The notes below the pieces were generated by a model. That model ran no database searches. It had not been told where the DNA came from and saw only the letters and a list, made by a program, of their open reading frames with translations. Shown piece after piece: positions 18,231 through 25,975 of a stretch of 64,000 bases of DNA. How positions within the stretch are numbered: position 1 is the stretch's first letter; each line of letters opens with the position of its first letter. Where the stretch lies: contig NZ_CVTA01000015.1 of NCBI RefSeq assembly GCF_001050035.1, positions 1 through 64,000 of the forward strand. Direction: 5' to 3'. Source of the stretch: Mycolicibacterium komanii (GTDB taxonomy: Bacteria > Actinomycetota > Actinomycetes > Mycobacteriales > Mycobacteriaceae). Position numbers and translations under genes: made by a program.

Positions 18231-18730
18231 GGCGTTTGCCCCTCTCCTTCGTCGTGCGGTGGCGGGCGATCATCGCCACCGCCACCGTTCGCGCACAGAC
18301 CCCGAGTCTTTTGCCGCGGATCATCTACACGCGGCCGGAGGCGAATGCGCAGGCACCGTCGCCGCGAGTCAGCGTACCAGCGGTTCAGCAGTGCTAATGA
18401 CACGAAATTTGTTTGCATTGATCAGCACCCTCGGCGAACACGGGCGGCTTTCAGTTAATCCCCAACGTGGAATTTGGGCGCCATAAGACGACCTATGGCG
18501 AATTCAGCAAACTCTCTTTATGAACTCAGGTTGGGGCTTTGTGTGGTGAAGCCACCAATCGACATCGACGCCGGCAAGTTGCGCGGACGACAATATCTGG
18601 CGCCTCACAAGCGGGTGTTCAACGGCCTCAGACGCCGCTGGCGGTGTTTGCTGGAAGCGCGGACGACTGGCGCGTGGAACAGTGGTCGATACTGGGCGGG
18701 GACCGCGCACGAGAGCTGGAGGAGATCGCA
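18231..18730. promoter_or_regulatory. Divergent promoter region, ESX-1 operon / MinD-like gene
   Basis: 500 bases without a supported gene. AT-rich patches at 18390-18425 and 18505-18540 are likely promoters for the ESX-1 operon (leftward) and the MinD-like gene (rightward). A dyad CGCCATA-8 bases-TATGGCG lies at 18479-18500, a candidate operator. The frame of the downstream gene stays open back to 18539, but no conserved sequence is apparent there. Confidence 0.5.
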
Positions 18731-20041
18731 TTGACGGACCGCGATGACGCGTTGCGAAGGGAACTCGGCTGGGCGAGCTCCGAGGAAGCCGCCGACGAGC
18801 CGTCGTCCTCCGAACCAGAGGCCACGCCGGCGCCGCCACCGGGATTCCCGGATCCGGAACCGCCGCGCACCACTTTCCGTGAGCAGCCCACGCGGTTCGG
18901 TCCACCGCCGGACGCCGTGGGCGACACCGGTCCCGTGCCCGTCGCAACCCGTCCCGATCCGCGGATGTGGGGCCACCCCACTCGACAGCAGCCGCCTCCC
19001 CGGGCGCCGCAGCAGCCCGATCACCCGGCACCGGGTCCGTGGGTGGGACGCGGCCCGCAGGCGCCGGGTCCGCAGGTTGTGCCACCGCAACCCGGCTCAT
19101 ATGCCGAGCGCATCAGGCCCGATGAGTTGGTTCCGCCCCGCAAACCGGCGCCGACGCGGGGGTGGCGGTTCGCCCTCTACCGGGCCACGTTCGGATCGGT
19201 GAACCTCGGCCCGGGTCCGGACGAGGTGCGTCAGGCCGAATTGGAGGCCAAGATCCGCGGCGCGCTACGGGGTCACTACAAGATCGGCGTGATGGGCAAG
19301 GGCGGGGTCGGTAAGACGACCGTCTCGGCGAGCCTCGGCTCGGTGTTCGCCGAACTGCGGCAGGACGACCGGGTGGTGGCGATCGACGCGGACACCGCGT
19401 TTGGCAAGCTCGGCAGCCGCGTCGACCCCAGGGCCCAGGGCTCGTACTGGGAGCTGGCGTCCGATCAGCACCTGGAGACCTTCGCCGACGTGCGCAGCCG
19501 CGTCGGCAATAACGCCGCCGGGCTGTTCGTGCTCGCCGGTGAAGGGACCCCCGCGCGCCGCCGTGTACTCGACCCGGCGATCTACCGCGAGGCGACCTCA
19601 CGTCTGGACCGCTACTTCACGATCTCGATCATTGACTGCAGTTCGACGATGGACTCACCCGTCACCCAGGAGGTGCTGCGCGACCTGGACGCGATGGTCG
19701 TGGTGTCCTCACCGTGGGTCGACGGCGCGGCCGCGGCGGGCCAGACGCTGGACTGGTTGGCCGCGCGCGGGTTGACCCGGCTCCTGCAGAGCACCGTCAT
19801 CGTGCTCAACGACTCCGACGGGCACGCCGATAAGCGCACGCGTTCGATTCTGGCGCAACAGTTTTCGGGTCAGGGACAGAGGGTGATCGAGGTGCCGTTC
19901 GACGGGCACCTGCGGCCCGGCGGTGTCATCGACGGAACCGCGCACATGTCGACGAAGACCCGCAACCGGTTCCTGGAGATCGCCGCCGCGTTGGCCGATC
20001 ACTTCCCCACCAGCGACGACCGTAGCCGCGAACGGTACTGA
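18731..20041 (+). CDS. MinD/ParA-like ATPase, Rv3860-type, linked to ESX-1
   Basis: A 436-aa protein. The first ~165 residues are Pro/Gly/Gln-rich; then RFALYRATFGSVNLGPGPDEV, a linker and a MinD-like domain with deviant Walker [16 protein letters not shown] and VVAIDADTAFGKLGSR. The TTG start at 18731 is chosen because of a GGAGG eight bases upstream; an in-frame ATG-less extension to 18539 is less convincing. The C-terminal domain is paralogous to EspI on the other side of the ESX-1 operon. Family members near whiB6 (Rv3860) are uncharacterised; a regulatory or spatial role in secretion is inference. Confidence 0.85.
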   Translation: MTDRDDALRRELGWASSEEAADEPSSSEPEATPAPPPGFPDPEPPRTTFREQPTRFGPPPDAVGDTGPVPVATRPDPRMWGHPTRQQPPPRAPQQPDHPAPGPWVGRGPQAPGPQVVPPQPGSYAERIRPDELVPPRKPAPTRGWRFALYRATFGSVNLGPGPDEVRQAELEAKIRGALRGHYKIGVMGKGGVGKTTVSASLGSVFAELRQDDRVVAIDADTAFGKLGSRVDPRAQGSYWELASDQHLETFADVRSRVGNNAAGLFVLAGEGTPARRRVLDPAIYREATSRLDRYFTISIIDCSSTMDSPVTQEVLRDLDAMVVVSSPWVDGAAAAGQTLDWLAARGLTRLLQSTVIVLNDSDGHADKRTRSILAQQFSGQGQRVIEVPFDGHLRPGGVIDGTAHMSTKTRNRFLEIAAALADHFPTSDDRSRERY

Positions 20042-20044
20042 GGC

Positions 20045-20776
20045 TCAGCCGAGCTCGTCGATCAGCGCGGCGATTGCCTCGGTGGCCGCGGGTGACACCT
20101 GCTCGCCCGCCTCGACGTGCACGATGTCGTCATCGGAAACTCCTGCCGCTTGGGCGGTTTCGGAGATGGTGAGGTTCGCGCGGCGTCGCGCGGCATAGAG
20201 GAGTTGACCCAGCGTCGCGCCGGGGGAGCGCGCCGCGCGCAACATCAGGTCGTCGTAGCGTGACCGCACCGCGCTCAACGCTTTGATCAGCGGCGGAGTC
20301 ACCCGGCTGATCCGCGCCGCCCGCGCCACCACGGCTTCCAACCGGCGAAGGTCGGCGAGGATCTGCGCCGCTTTCCCTGCGAATTCCGGATCCTCCGCAT
20401 CGGGCAACGCAGCGATGGCCGAATCGAACGTCCTCGCGGCGGTGATCACCGCTTCGGCGATCAACGGCACCTCGTCGCTCGCGGGCGTCGTCGCGGTGCG
20501 GTGGTCACCGCCGACGGGTTCTCCCTGCCGAAGCTTGGCGATCGTGCCCGGAGGCCACCGCAGGACCTCCTCGAGCTTTGCTCGCGTGCGCTCCCGCGGC
20601 CAGCTTCTGCCCTTTTCGAAGGCGATCAGGGCGCCGGCGTTGATGATGCCGTCGGCGGCCAGGCTGCGTTGGCTGATGTTGAGTTCCCGGCGTCGCGCGG
20701 CAGCAGCCGCACCGGCCCGCGCCATCCCCGGATCGGGCGCCTCGGACGATCCGTCGGTCGACTCCGGATTGGTCAT
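20045..20776 (-). CDS. DNA-binding protein with two HTH (XRE-like) domains
   Basis: A 243-aa protein. Residues ~20-85 form one HTH (RRRELNISQRSLAADGIINAGALIAFEKGRSWPRE, with a winged RAKLEEVLRWPPGTIAKLRQGE tail). Residues ~185-240 form a second (LLYAARRRANLTISETAQAAGVSDDDIVHVEAGEQ). The middle is helical. The gene ends three bases from the end of the MinD-like gene (convergent) and its start faces whiB6, so it is a candidate regulator of whiB6 and of ESX-1. It is not EspR, which is a shorter single-HTH protein. Confidence 0.75.
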   Translation of the reverse strand: MTNPESTDGSSEAPDPGMARAGAAAAARRRELNISQRSLAADGIINAGALIAFEKGRSWPRERTRAKLEEVLRWPPGTIAKLRQGEPVGGDHRTATTPASDEVPLIAEAVITAARTFDSAIAALPDAEDPEFAGKAAQILADLRRLEAVVARAARISRVTPPLIKALSAVRSRYDDLMLRAARSPGATLGQLLYAARRRANLTISETAQAAGVSDDDIVHVEAGEQVSPAATEAIAALIDELG

Positions 20777-21084
20777 GGGGCGGTGAGTCCTCGAGGCGAG
20801 CGGATGAGACGGCGCCGTAATCGTATCCGGTGTTGTGTAGCGCGCTACGGCTTAGGGCGGCGTGGCGCCAGCGGAATCGTGGCGATGCTCCGGTTTTCTG
20901 GCGGCCTTCCGGGACGGTGCTACGTTTTCCTGAACTTGCTCGGCTGGGAAACATGCAGTTCAGGCCCTTTCACGGGCACCCAGGCTCACGCTCTGCAATT
21001 TAACCGTTGCATCGCTACGGTTTATACGCTACGTTTTCGCCATCGCAGCCGACGCGCTGCCTTCGGCACGGAGGAGTTTCGCAA
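20777..21084. promoter_or_regulatory. Divergent whiB6 / HTH-gene promoter with repeated GCTACG motif
   Basis: A 308-base intergenic region. The motif GCTACG followed by GCTT, TTTT, GTTT and TTTT occurs four times on the plus strand at 20844-20853, 20919-20928, 21014-21023 and 21028-21037. A dyad AACCGT-9 bases-ACGGTT spans 21002-21022, and the first copy lies inside the palindrome GTAGCGCGCTAC (20837-20848). The two closest copies are 14 bases apart, just upstream of the whiB6 ribosome site (GGAGGA, 21070-21075). Likely operators; the binding protein is not known. Confidence 0.5.
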
Positions 21085-21375
21085 ATGCACACGACTGAAT
21101 CGGATGAGATGCCCGTCGGCGCATGCACCCGGGATCCGGAGAGATGGACGACGTCCGCCGACGAGCAGGCCAAGGCGATCTGCAGGGCGTGCCCTCGCCG
21201 GTGGCTGTGTGCACGGGAAGCCTGCGAGCTACCGCGCGCCGAAGGCCTCTGGGCGGGGATTTACGTGCCCGAGGGTGGACGCGGTCGCACGTTTGCTCTG
21301 AGGCAGCTGAAATCGCTGGCCGAACGCCACGGACAACCGGTCCGCGAACGTCGGTTCTACGCGGAATCCGCGTGA
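21085..21375 (+). CDS. whiB6: WhiB6 iron-sulfur regulator of ESX-1
   Basis: A 96-aa Wbl protein. Four cluster ligands Cys14, Cys33, Cys36, Cys42 (GACTRDPERW ... AICRACPRRWLCARE) and the GLWAG turn (residues 54-58) are present, with the family C-terminus GRTFALRQLKSLAERHGQPVRERR. In M. tuberculosis WhiB6 senses redox/NO and activates ESX-1 genes. ATG 21085 has a GGAGGA ribosome site; the protein lacks the ~20-residue N-terminal extension of the M. tuberculosis annotation. An extra Cys47 is present. Confidence 0.93.
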   Translation: MHTTESDEMPVGACTRDPERWTTSADEQAKAICRACPRRWLCAREACELPRAEGLWAGIYVPEGGRGRTFALRQLKSLAERHGQPVRERRFYAESA

Positions 21376-21383
21376 CCATCCGT

Positions 21384-21420
21384 CCGCCCGCCGCCGCATC
21401 GGGGGGTCGGCGGCGGGCGG
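21384..21420 (+). terminator. GC-rich terminator after whiB6
   Basis: Perfect 13-bp stem (CCGCCCGCCGCCG / CGGCGGCGGGCGG) with an 11-base loop, eight bases after the whiB6 stop. No U-tract. Confidence 0.7.
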
Positions 21421-21567
21421 CGCCACCCGCGGAATATCTCGCGGCCGGCTCCGGTTGACTCATTCGACGGTGCCGGGCATGCCCCGGGCCCCAACCACAA
21501 TCGTCGCTTCGAGCGACCACTCGCCGAGAGGCGCAGGCGGCACCGTCCCCCCTTTTCTCTTCCCCGG

Positions 21568-23136
21568 CTACCAGGTGTCGACGAACCGCCGACCTTCACG
21601 CTGCGGCGCGTGCGCCGTGGCGGCGGTCAACGTGTTGATGATGACGTCGCGGGTCTCCGCCGGGTCGATCACGTCGTCGATCTCAAACAGCGCAGCGGCG
21701 TTGAGCGCCTTGGCATTCTCCTGCGCGGCCGCCGTCGCCTGCCGCACCCGTTCCTCGCGCTCGTCGTCGTCGGCGATCGCTTCCAACTCCTTGCGCATCC
21801 CCAACCGAACCGCACCCTCCAGGCCCATCGGCCCCAGGTGCGCACCCGACCACGCCACCGTCAGCGCCGGCTCACGCAGGCTGCCGCCGGTCATCGCCTG
21901 CGCGCCCAATCCGTAGCCGCGGCGCAGGATCACCGCGATCAACGGCACCTCCAGCGACGCCCCCGCGACCAGCATCCGCGACGCCCGCCGCACCAGCGCT
22001 TCGGACTCGGCCGCCGGCCCCACCATGTAGCCCGGGCAGTCGACCAGTGACAGCACCGGCAGCCCAAATGCGTCGCACAGCTGCAGGAAGCGTGCCGCCT
22101 TGTCGGCGGCGGCGGCGGTGATCGCACCCGCCATCACCATCGTGTTGTTCGCGATGACGCCGACCGGACGGCCGTCGATGCGGGCCAACGCCGTCACCAT
22201 CTCCGGAGCGAACTTGGTCCGCAGGAACGTCACCGATTCCGCGTCGGCTAGTGTCTCGATGATCGGAGCGACCTGATACGCCCGGCGGGCACGCTCGGGA
22301 ACGATTGTGCGCAAACGGGTTTGGTCGGCAACCGGTCCCGGTTCGGCCCGGCCCTGGAAATAGCCGAGCAGCCGCTTCGTCACCGCGACCGCCTCGGCCT
22401 CGTCGGCGACAACCACGTCGACCACCCCGTTGGGCGCCTGCATGCTGATCGGGCCCACCTCGTCCGGTGGCACGTCGCCGAGCCCGCCGCCCGCGATCAT
22501 CGCGGGTCCGCCCATGCCGATCGACGTGTTCTCGGTCGCCACGATCAGGTCCGCGCACCCGGCGATGACGGCGTTGCCCGCGAAGCAGCGGCCGTGCACG
22601 ACCGCGATCCTCGGCACCACGCCCGACAGCGCCGCGCACAGCTTGAACGCACGGGCGTCGAGGGCCGAGACCGACGGGATGTCGGTGTCGCCCGGCCGCC
22701 CGCCGCCGCCCTCGGCGAAGAACACGGTCGGCAGCCGGAGCCGCTCGATCAGCTCGAACAGCCGGTCCTTCTTGCGGTGGCCGAGCGCACCCTGCGTCCC
22801 GGCGAGCACCGTGTAGTCGTAGGACAGCACCGCACACGCGCTGCGCTCGTCGCCGAAGAGGTCGCCGTTGATGCGTCCCGTGCCGGCGACCAGACCGTCG
22901 GCAGGGGTGCGGGCGATCAGGTCGTCGAGGTCGCGGCGGTGCCGCTGCGCCGCGATCGCGAAGCGCCCGTACTCGATGAACGAACCTTCGTCGACCAGGT
23001 CGGCGATGTTCTCCCGTGCGGTCCTGGCGTTGGCCGCATGTCGCCTGGCCACGGCGTCCGGTCGGGCCGCGTCCTCGGTGAGTTCGCGGCGTCGTAGGAG
23101 TTCGGCGTGGTCGTCGCGCAGCGACTCGTCAGTCAC
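21568..23136 (-). CDS. Acyl-CoA carboxylase carboxyltransferase subunit (AccD/PccB family)
   Basis: A 522-aa carboxyltransferase with both crotonase-like halves. N-half: LVDEGSFIEYGRFA, DYTVLAGTQGALGHRKKDRLFEL, GVVPRIAVVHGRCFAGNAVIAGCADLIV and TSIGMGGPAMIAGGGLG (oxyanion-hole glycines). C-half: RIDGRPVGVIANN, LPVLSLVDCPGYMVGP, ILRRGYGLGAQAMTGG. It would transfer carboxyl from biotin to an acyl-CoA. No biotin-carboxylase or carrier gene lies nearby, so it must borrow an AccA-type subunit. Substrate not visible. Single gene, divergent from the EVE gene. Confidence 0.85.
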   Translation of the reverse strand: MTDESLRDDHAELLRRRELTEDAARPDAVARRHAANARTARENIADLVDEGSFIEYGRFAIAAQRHRRDLDDLIARTPADGLVAGTGRINGDLFGDERSACAVLSYDYTVLAGTQGALGHRKKDRLFELIERLRLPTVFFAEGGGGRPGDTDIPSVSALDARAFKLCAALSGVVPRIAVVHGRCFAGNAVIAGCADLIVATENTSIGMGGPAMIAGGGLGDVPPDEVGPISMQAPNGVVDVVVADEAEAVAVTKRLLGYFQGRAEPGPVADQTRLRTIVPERARRAYQVAPIIETLADAESVTFLRTKFAPEMVTALARIDGRPVGVIANNTMVMAGAITAAAADKAARFLQLCDAFGLPVLSLVDCPGYMVGPAAESEALVRRASRMLVAGASLEVPLIAVILRRGYGLGAQAMTGGSLREPALTVAWSGAHLGPMGLEGAVRLGMRKELEAIADDDEREERVRQATAAAQENAKALNAAALFEIDDVIDPAETRDVIINTLTAATAHAPQREGRRFVDTW

Positions 23137-23171
23137 GGCGTCCGATGCTAATCAGGCGACGGCGGCGCGAG

Positions 23172-23180
23172 TTATCCACA
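23172..23180 (+). promoter_or_regulatory. DnaA-box sequence TTATCCACA in the EVE promoter region
   Basis: Exact match to the E. coli DnaA-box consensus, in the 96-base divergent spacer between the carboxyltransferase and EVE genes. Could be chance (a 9-mer) or a DnaA-titrating/regulatory box about 33 kb from oriC. Confidence 0.4.
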
Positions 23181-23232
23181 GGCACTTCCCGCAGGATCCC
23201 GAACTGTCGGCCGCCGCGCTTAGCGTGCGGAC

Positions 23233-23652
23233 ATGACGAACTGGATCAACACAGTCAGCCGCGATCACGTCGAACTCGGCGTACGCGGCCGCTTCACTCA
23301 GGCCAACCACGGCAAGCCGCACATGCTCCGCAGGATGGCGCGCGGCGATTGGCTCGTCTTCTATTCACCGCGCACCGTCTATCCCGACGGGCCGCCGCTG
23401 CAGGCGTTCACCGCGATCGGGCGGGTCGCCGACGATGAGCCCTACCTCGACCCTGCCGCCCCGGACGAGGAGCGGTGGCGGCGCAACGTCGACTTCCTCG
23501 ACGCGCACGAAGCGCCGATCCGCCCGCTTCTCGAGCACCTCGATTTCATCGAGGACAAGGCGCGGTGGGGCTACAAGTTCCGCTTCGGGGTGTTCAAGAT
23601 CGGCGACGACGATTTGGAGGTGATCCGTTCGGCGATGACGAGTCCGGGATAG
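23233..23652 (+). CDS. EVE-domain protein (UPF0310 family)
   Basis: A 139-aa single-domain protein: NWINTVSRDHVELGVRGRFTQANHGKPHMLRRMARGDWLVFYSPR, then a conserved ...FTAIGRV and RWGYKFRFGVFKI. This is the EVE (PUA-like) fold, whose members bind modified bases in RNA or DNA. Specific ligand unknown. ATG start follows a spacer that holds a DnaA-box-like sequence. No partner nuclease is adjacent. Confidence 0.88.
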   Translation: MTNWINTVSRDHVELGVRGRFTQANHGKPHMLRRMARGDWLVFYSPRTVYPDGPPLQAFTAIGRVADDEPYLDPAAPDEERWRRNVDFLDAHEAPIRPLLEHLDFIEDKARWGYKFRFGVFKIGDDDLEVIRSAMTSPG

Positions 23653-23667
23653 ACCTACTGTGAGTTG

Positions 23668-24633
23668 GTGAGCAACACCGATCCGACTCCGGCCGAAGTC
23701 GCCTGCGCGGCAGTCCCGTTCGCGGGTGTCCTGCATCCTCGGGAGGTTCCGTTGGGCGGGCCGAGGGCGATCCGGGTGCGGCGGACGCTCCCGCAGCGTG
23801 AGCGGTCGCTGATCGGGGCGTGGTGCTTCGCCGACCACTACGGTCCGCACGACGTGCGGGGCGGCACGGGTATGGACGTGCCGCCCCATCCGCACACCGG
23901 GCTGCAGACCGTCAGCTGGTTGTTCAGCGGCGAGGTCGAGCATCGCGACAGCGGCGGTGTGCACGCGATGGTGCGCCCCGGCGAGCTCAACCTGATGACG
24001 GCCGGCGCGGGCATCTGCCACTCGGAGGTGTCGACCGGCGCGACCGCGATCCTGCACGGCGTGCAGCTATGGGTGGCACTGCCCGACGAGGCGCGCGACA
24101 CCGCGCGCGACTTCGAGCATTACGTGCCGGCGCCGCGGGCGCTCGATGGTGCGACGCTGCGGGTGTTCATCGGCGAACTCGAGGGCGAGCGGTCACCGGT
24201 GCACACGTTCACGCCGCTGCTCGGCGCGCAGGTCGACCTCGAGCCGGGAGCGGAGCTGACGCTGGAGGTGAACGCGGACTTCGAACACGGGGTGCTGCTC
24301 GACCATGGCGACGTCGCGGTCGGCGACACGGCGCTCGACGTCGCCGATCTGGCGTTCTCGGCCGCCGGTGCCGACCGGCTGCACCTGGCCAACCGCGGCG
24401 GCGAGCCCGCCCGGCTGGTGCTTCTCGGTGGGCCGCCGTTCCCCGAGGAACTGGTCATGTGGTGGAACTTCGTCGGCCGCAGCCATGACGACATCGCGGC
24501 CTACCGCAGGCAGTGGGAGGAGGACGACGACCGCTTCGGCGCCGTGCAGGGATACCGCGGCGCGGTGACGCGGCTGCCCGCTCCCCCGCTGCCGAATGCG
24601 ACCTTGCGTCCGCGACGCAATCCGCGGGTATAG
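23668..24633 (+). CDS. Pirin family protein
   Basis: A ~321-aa bicupin. N-terminal pirin signature: GAWCFADHYGPHDVRGGTGMDVPPHPHTGLQTVSWLFSGEVEHRDSGG, with the His/His/Glu metal ligands (PPHPHTG, EVEHRDS), then GELNLMTAGAGICHSE. C-terminal cupin ends in PFPEELVMWWNFVGRSHDDI. Pirins are metal-dependent quercetinase-like or regulatory proteins. GTG at 23668 chosen (VSNTDPTPAEV); TTG three bases earlier is the other option. Starts 15 bases after the EVE stop, so probably co-transcribed. Confidence 0.88.
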   Translation: MSNTDPTPAEVACAAVPFAGVLHPREVPLGGPRAIRVRRTLPQRERSLIGAWCFADHYGPHDVRGGTGMDVPPHPHTGLQTVSWLFSGEVEHRDSGGVHAMVRPGELNLMTAGAGICHSEVSTGATAILHGVQLWVALPDEARDTARDFEHYVPAPRALDGATLRVFIGELEGERSPVHTFTPLLGAQVDLEPGAELTLEVNADFEHGVLLDHGDVAVGDTALDVADLAFSAAGADRLHLANRGGEPARLVLLGGPPFPEELVMWWNFVGRSHDDIAAYRRQWEEDDDRFGAVQGYRGAVTRLPAPPLPNATLRPRRNPRV

Positions 24634-24640
24634 AGGAGCC

Positions 24641-24973
24641 ATGACGACCGACAAAACCGGCGCACCCACCGAGGTCACCGCTGAAGCCGACCGCTACACC
24701 ATCGCCGTCGAGGGAAAGAACGTCGGACATGCCGAGTTCGCCGACCGCGACGGTCAGCGAGTCTTCACCCACACCGAGGTGGACAGCGACTTCGAGGGCC
24801 GCGGCCTGGCGACGATCCTGATCGGCGAGGCGCTGAAGAAGACCCGCGACGCCGGGCTGCGCATCGTGCCCGTCTGCGAGATGGTGGCGTCCTACGTCAA
24901 GAAGCACGACGAGTACAACGACGTCGTCGATCCGGTGTCGGACGACGTCGAGCAGTGGCTGGCTAATCGTTAG
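24641..24973 (+). CDS. Small GNAT-type N-acetyltransferase (YjdJ-like)
   Basis: A 110-aa protein with GKNVGHAEFADRDGQRVFTHTEVDSDFEGRGLATILIGEALKKTRDAGLRIVPVCEMVASYVKKHDEY. The RGLATIL loop is the acetyl-CoA pyrophosphate site, and the VPVCEMVASYVKKH end is typical of the minimal GNAT_2 family whose substrate is unknown. Start ATG has GAGGAG upstream (24633-24638), which overlaps the pirin stop region, so it belongs to the EVE-pirin transcript. Confidence 0.88.
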   Translation: MTTDKTGAPTEVTAEADRYTIAVEGKNVGHAEFADRDGQRVFTHTEVDSDFEGRGLATILIGEALKKTRDAGLRIVPVCEMVASYVKKHDEYNDVVDPVSDDVEQWLANR

Positions 24974-25000
24974 TCCAGCTAGCCCGCTATCGTCTTCGCG

Positions 25001-25804
25001 ATGGTGGCCGCGTTCTTCACCCCCGATGGCGATGCCTTCGTGCCCTCGCCGATGGCGCGCGGCCCGTGGGGTCAGACGATCAGCGGCAACTACGCCGGCG
25101 GTCTGCTCGGTCACGCCATCGAACGCGACGCCGGCGACCCGGACTTTCAGCCCACCCGCCTGACCGTCGACCTGTTCCGCCCCGCCGCCCTGGCCGCGGT
25201 CCGCGTCGAAACATCCGTCGTCCGCCAGGGCCGCCGCCTCAAGCTCGTCGATGCGCTGATGACGCAGGGCGACACGACCGTCGCGCGCGCGACCGCGCTG
25301 TTCCTGCGGCGCGGCGACCAACCCGCCGACGAGATCTGGACGTCGCCGGTCACCATGCCGCCGCTACCGCCGACGCCCGATCCGATCCCCCGCGAACTCT
25401 CGACGCTGGTGTGGACCTACGGCCGGGACGGCCGCGAACCCGGACCCGGCGAGGGTTTGATGAACTGGCAACACACGGGGCCGAAACACCTGTGGGTCCG
25501 CGACTTTCGGCCACTCGTCGACGGCGTCGAGCTCACCCCGTTCACCCGCGCCGCGATGGCCGGCGACATGGTGAGCTCGTTAACGCACTTCGGCCCGAGC
25601 GGTCTGCAGTGGATCAACGCCGACTACACCCTGTCGCTGTCGCGCCTGCCGAAGGGCGCCTACCTCGGGCTCGCCGCGCTCACCCACTTCAGCGACGCGG
25701 GAGTGGCGACCGGCACCGCGACGATCGTCGACGAGTACGGGCCCATCGGCAGCGGCGTCGCCAACGCCCTGGCGAACCCGGGATTCACCCCGCCCCGCAT
25801 GTAA
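25001..25804 (+). CDS. Thioesterase family protein (double hot-dog, TesB-like)
   Basis: A 267-aa protein: PMARGPWGQTISGNYAGGLLGHAIERDAGDPDFQPTRLTVDLFRPAALAAVRVETSVVRQGRRLKLVDALMTQGDTTVARATALFLRR is the first hot-dog domain; the second contains the SLTHFGPSGLQWINADYTLSLSRLPKG and ATGTATIVDEYGPIGSGVANALANP blocks of acyl-CoA thioesterase-like proteins. It likely hydrolyses an acyl-CoA; substrate not visible. Follows the GNAT gene by 27 bases. Converges on the ferritin-like gene across a shared terminator. Confidence 0.82.
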   Translation: MVAAFFTPDGDAFVPSPMARGPWGQTISGNYAGGLLGHAIERDAGDPDFQPTRLTVDLFRPAALAAVRVETSVVRQGRRLKLVDALMTQGDTTVARATALFLRRGDQPADEIWTSPVTMPPLPPTPDPIPRELSTLVWTYGRDGREPGPGEGLMNWQHTGPKHLWVRDFRPLVDGVELTPFTRAAMAGDMVSSLTHFGPSGLQWINADYTLSLSRLPKGAYLGLAALTHFSDAGVATGTATIVDEYGPIGSGVANALANPGFTPPRM

Positions 25805-25926
25805 ACGCGAACCGCCTGCCTCGCACCGGATTCTTCGTTCATTTCTGCGTCAGGGTCGCGATCGTCGATGATCCACAGCCCTGCCGCAGAACTCGGCGAA
25901 CCCGAAAACCCCTGCGACACAAGAAA

Positions 25927-25950
25927 CACCCCGCGGTTTCCCGCGGGGTG
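25927..25950. terminator. Bidirectional terminator between thioesterase and ferritin-like genes
   Basis: Perfect 10-bp stem (CACCCCGCGG / CCGCGGGGTG) with a four-base loop, flanked by GAAA and CTTC that extend the pairing. On the minus strand it is followed by GTTTCTT, so it works best for the ferritin-like gene. Confidence 0.8.
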
Positions 25951-25975
25951 CTTCGTGCCATCCATGTGGTCTAAA

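Noticed and set aside
18539..18730. N-terminal extension of the MinD-like gene
   Set aside because: No ribosome site or family similarity; the TTG at 18731 has a good GGAGG.
20045..20776. Possible EspR orthologue
   Set aside because: EspR is a 132-aa single-HTH protein with a different C-terminal dimer domain; this one is 243 aa with two HTH-like regions.
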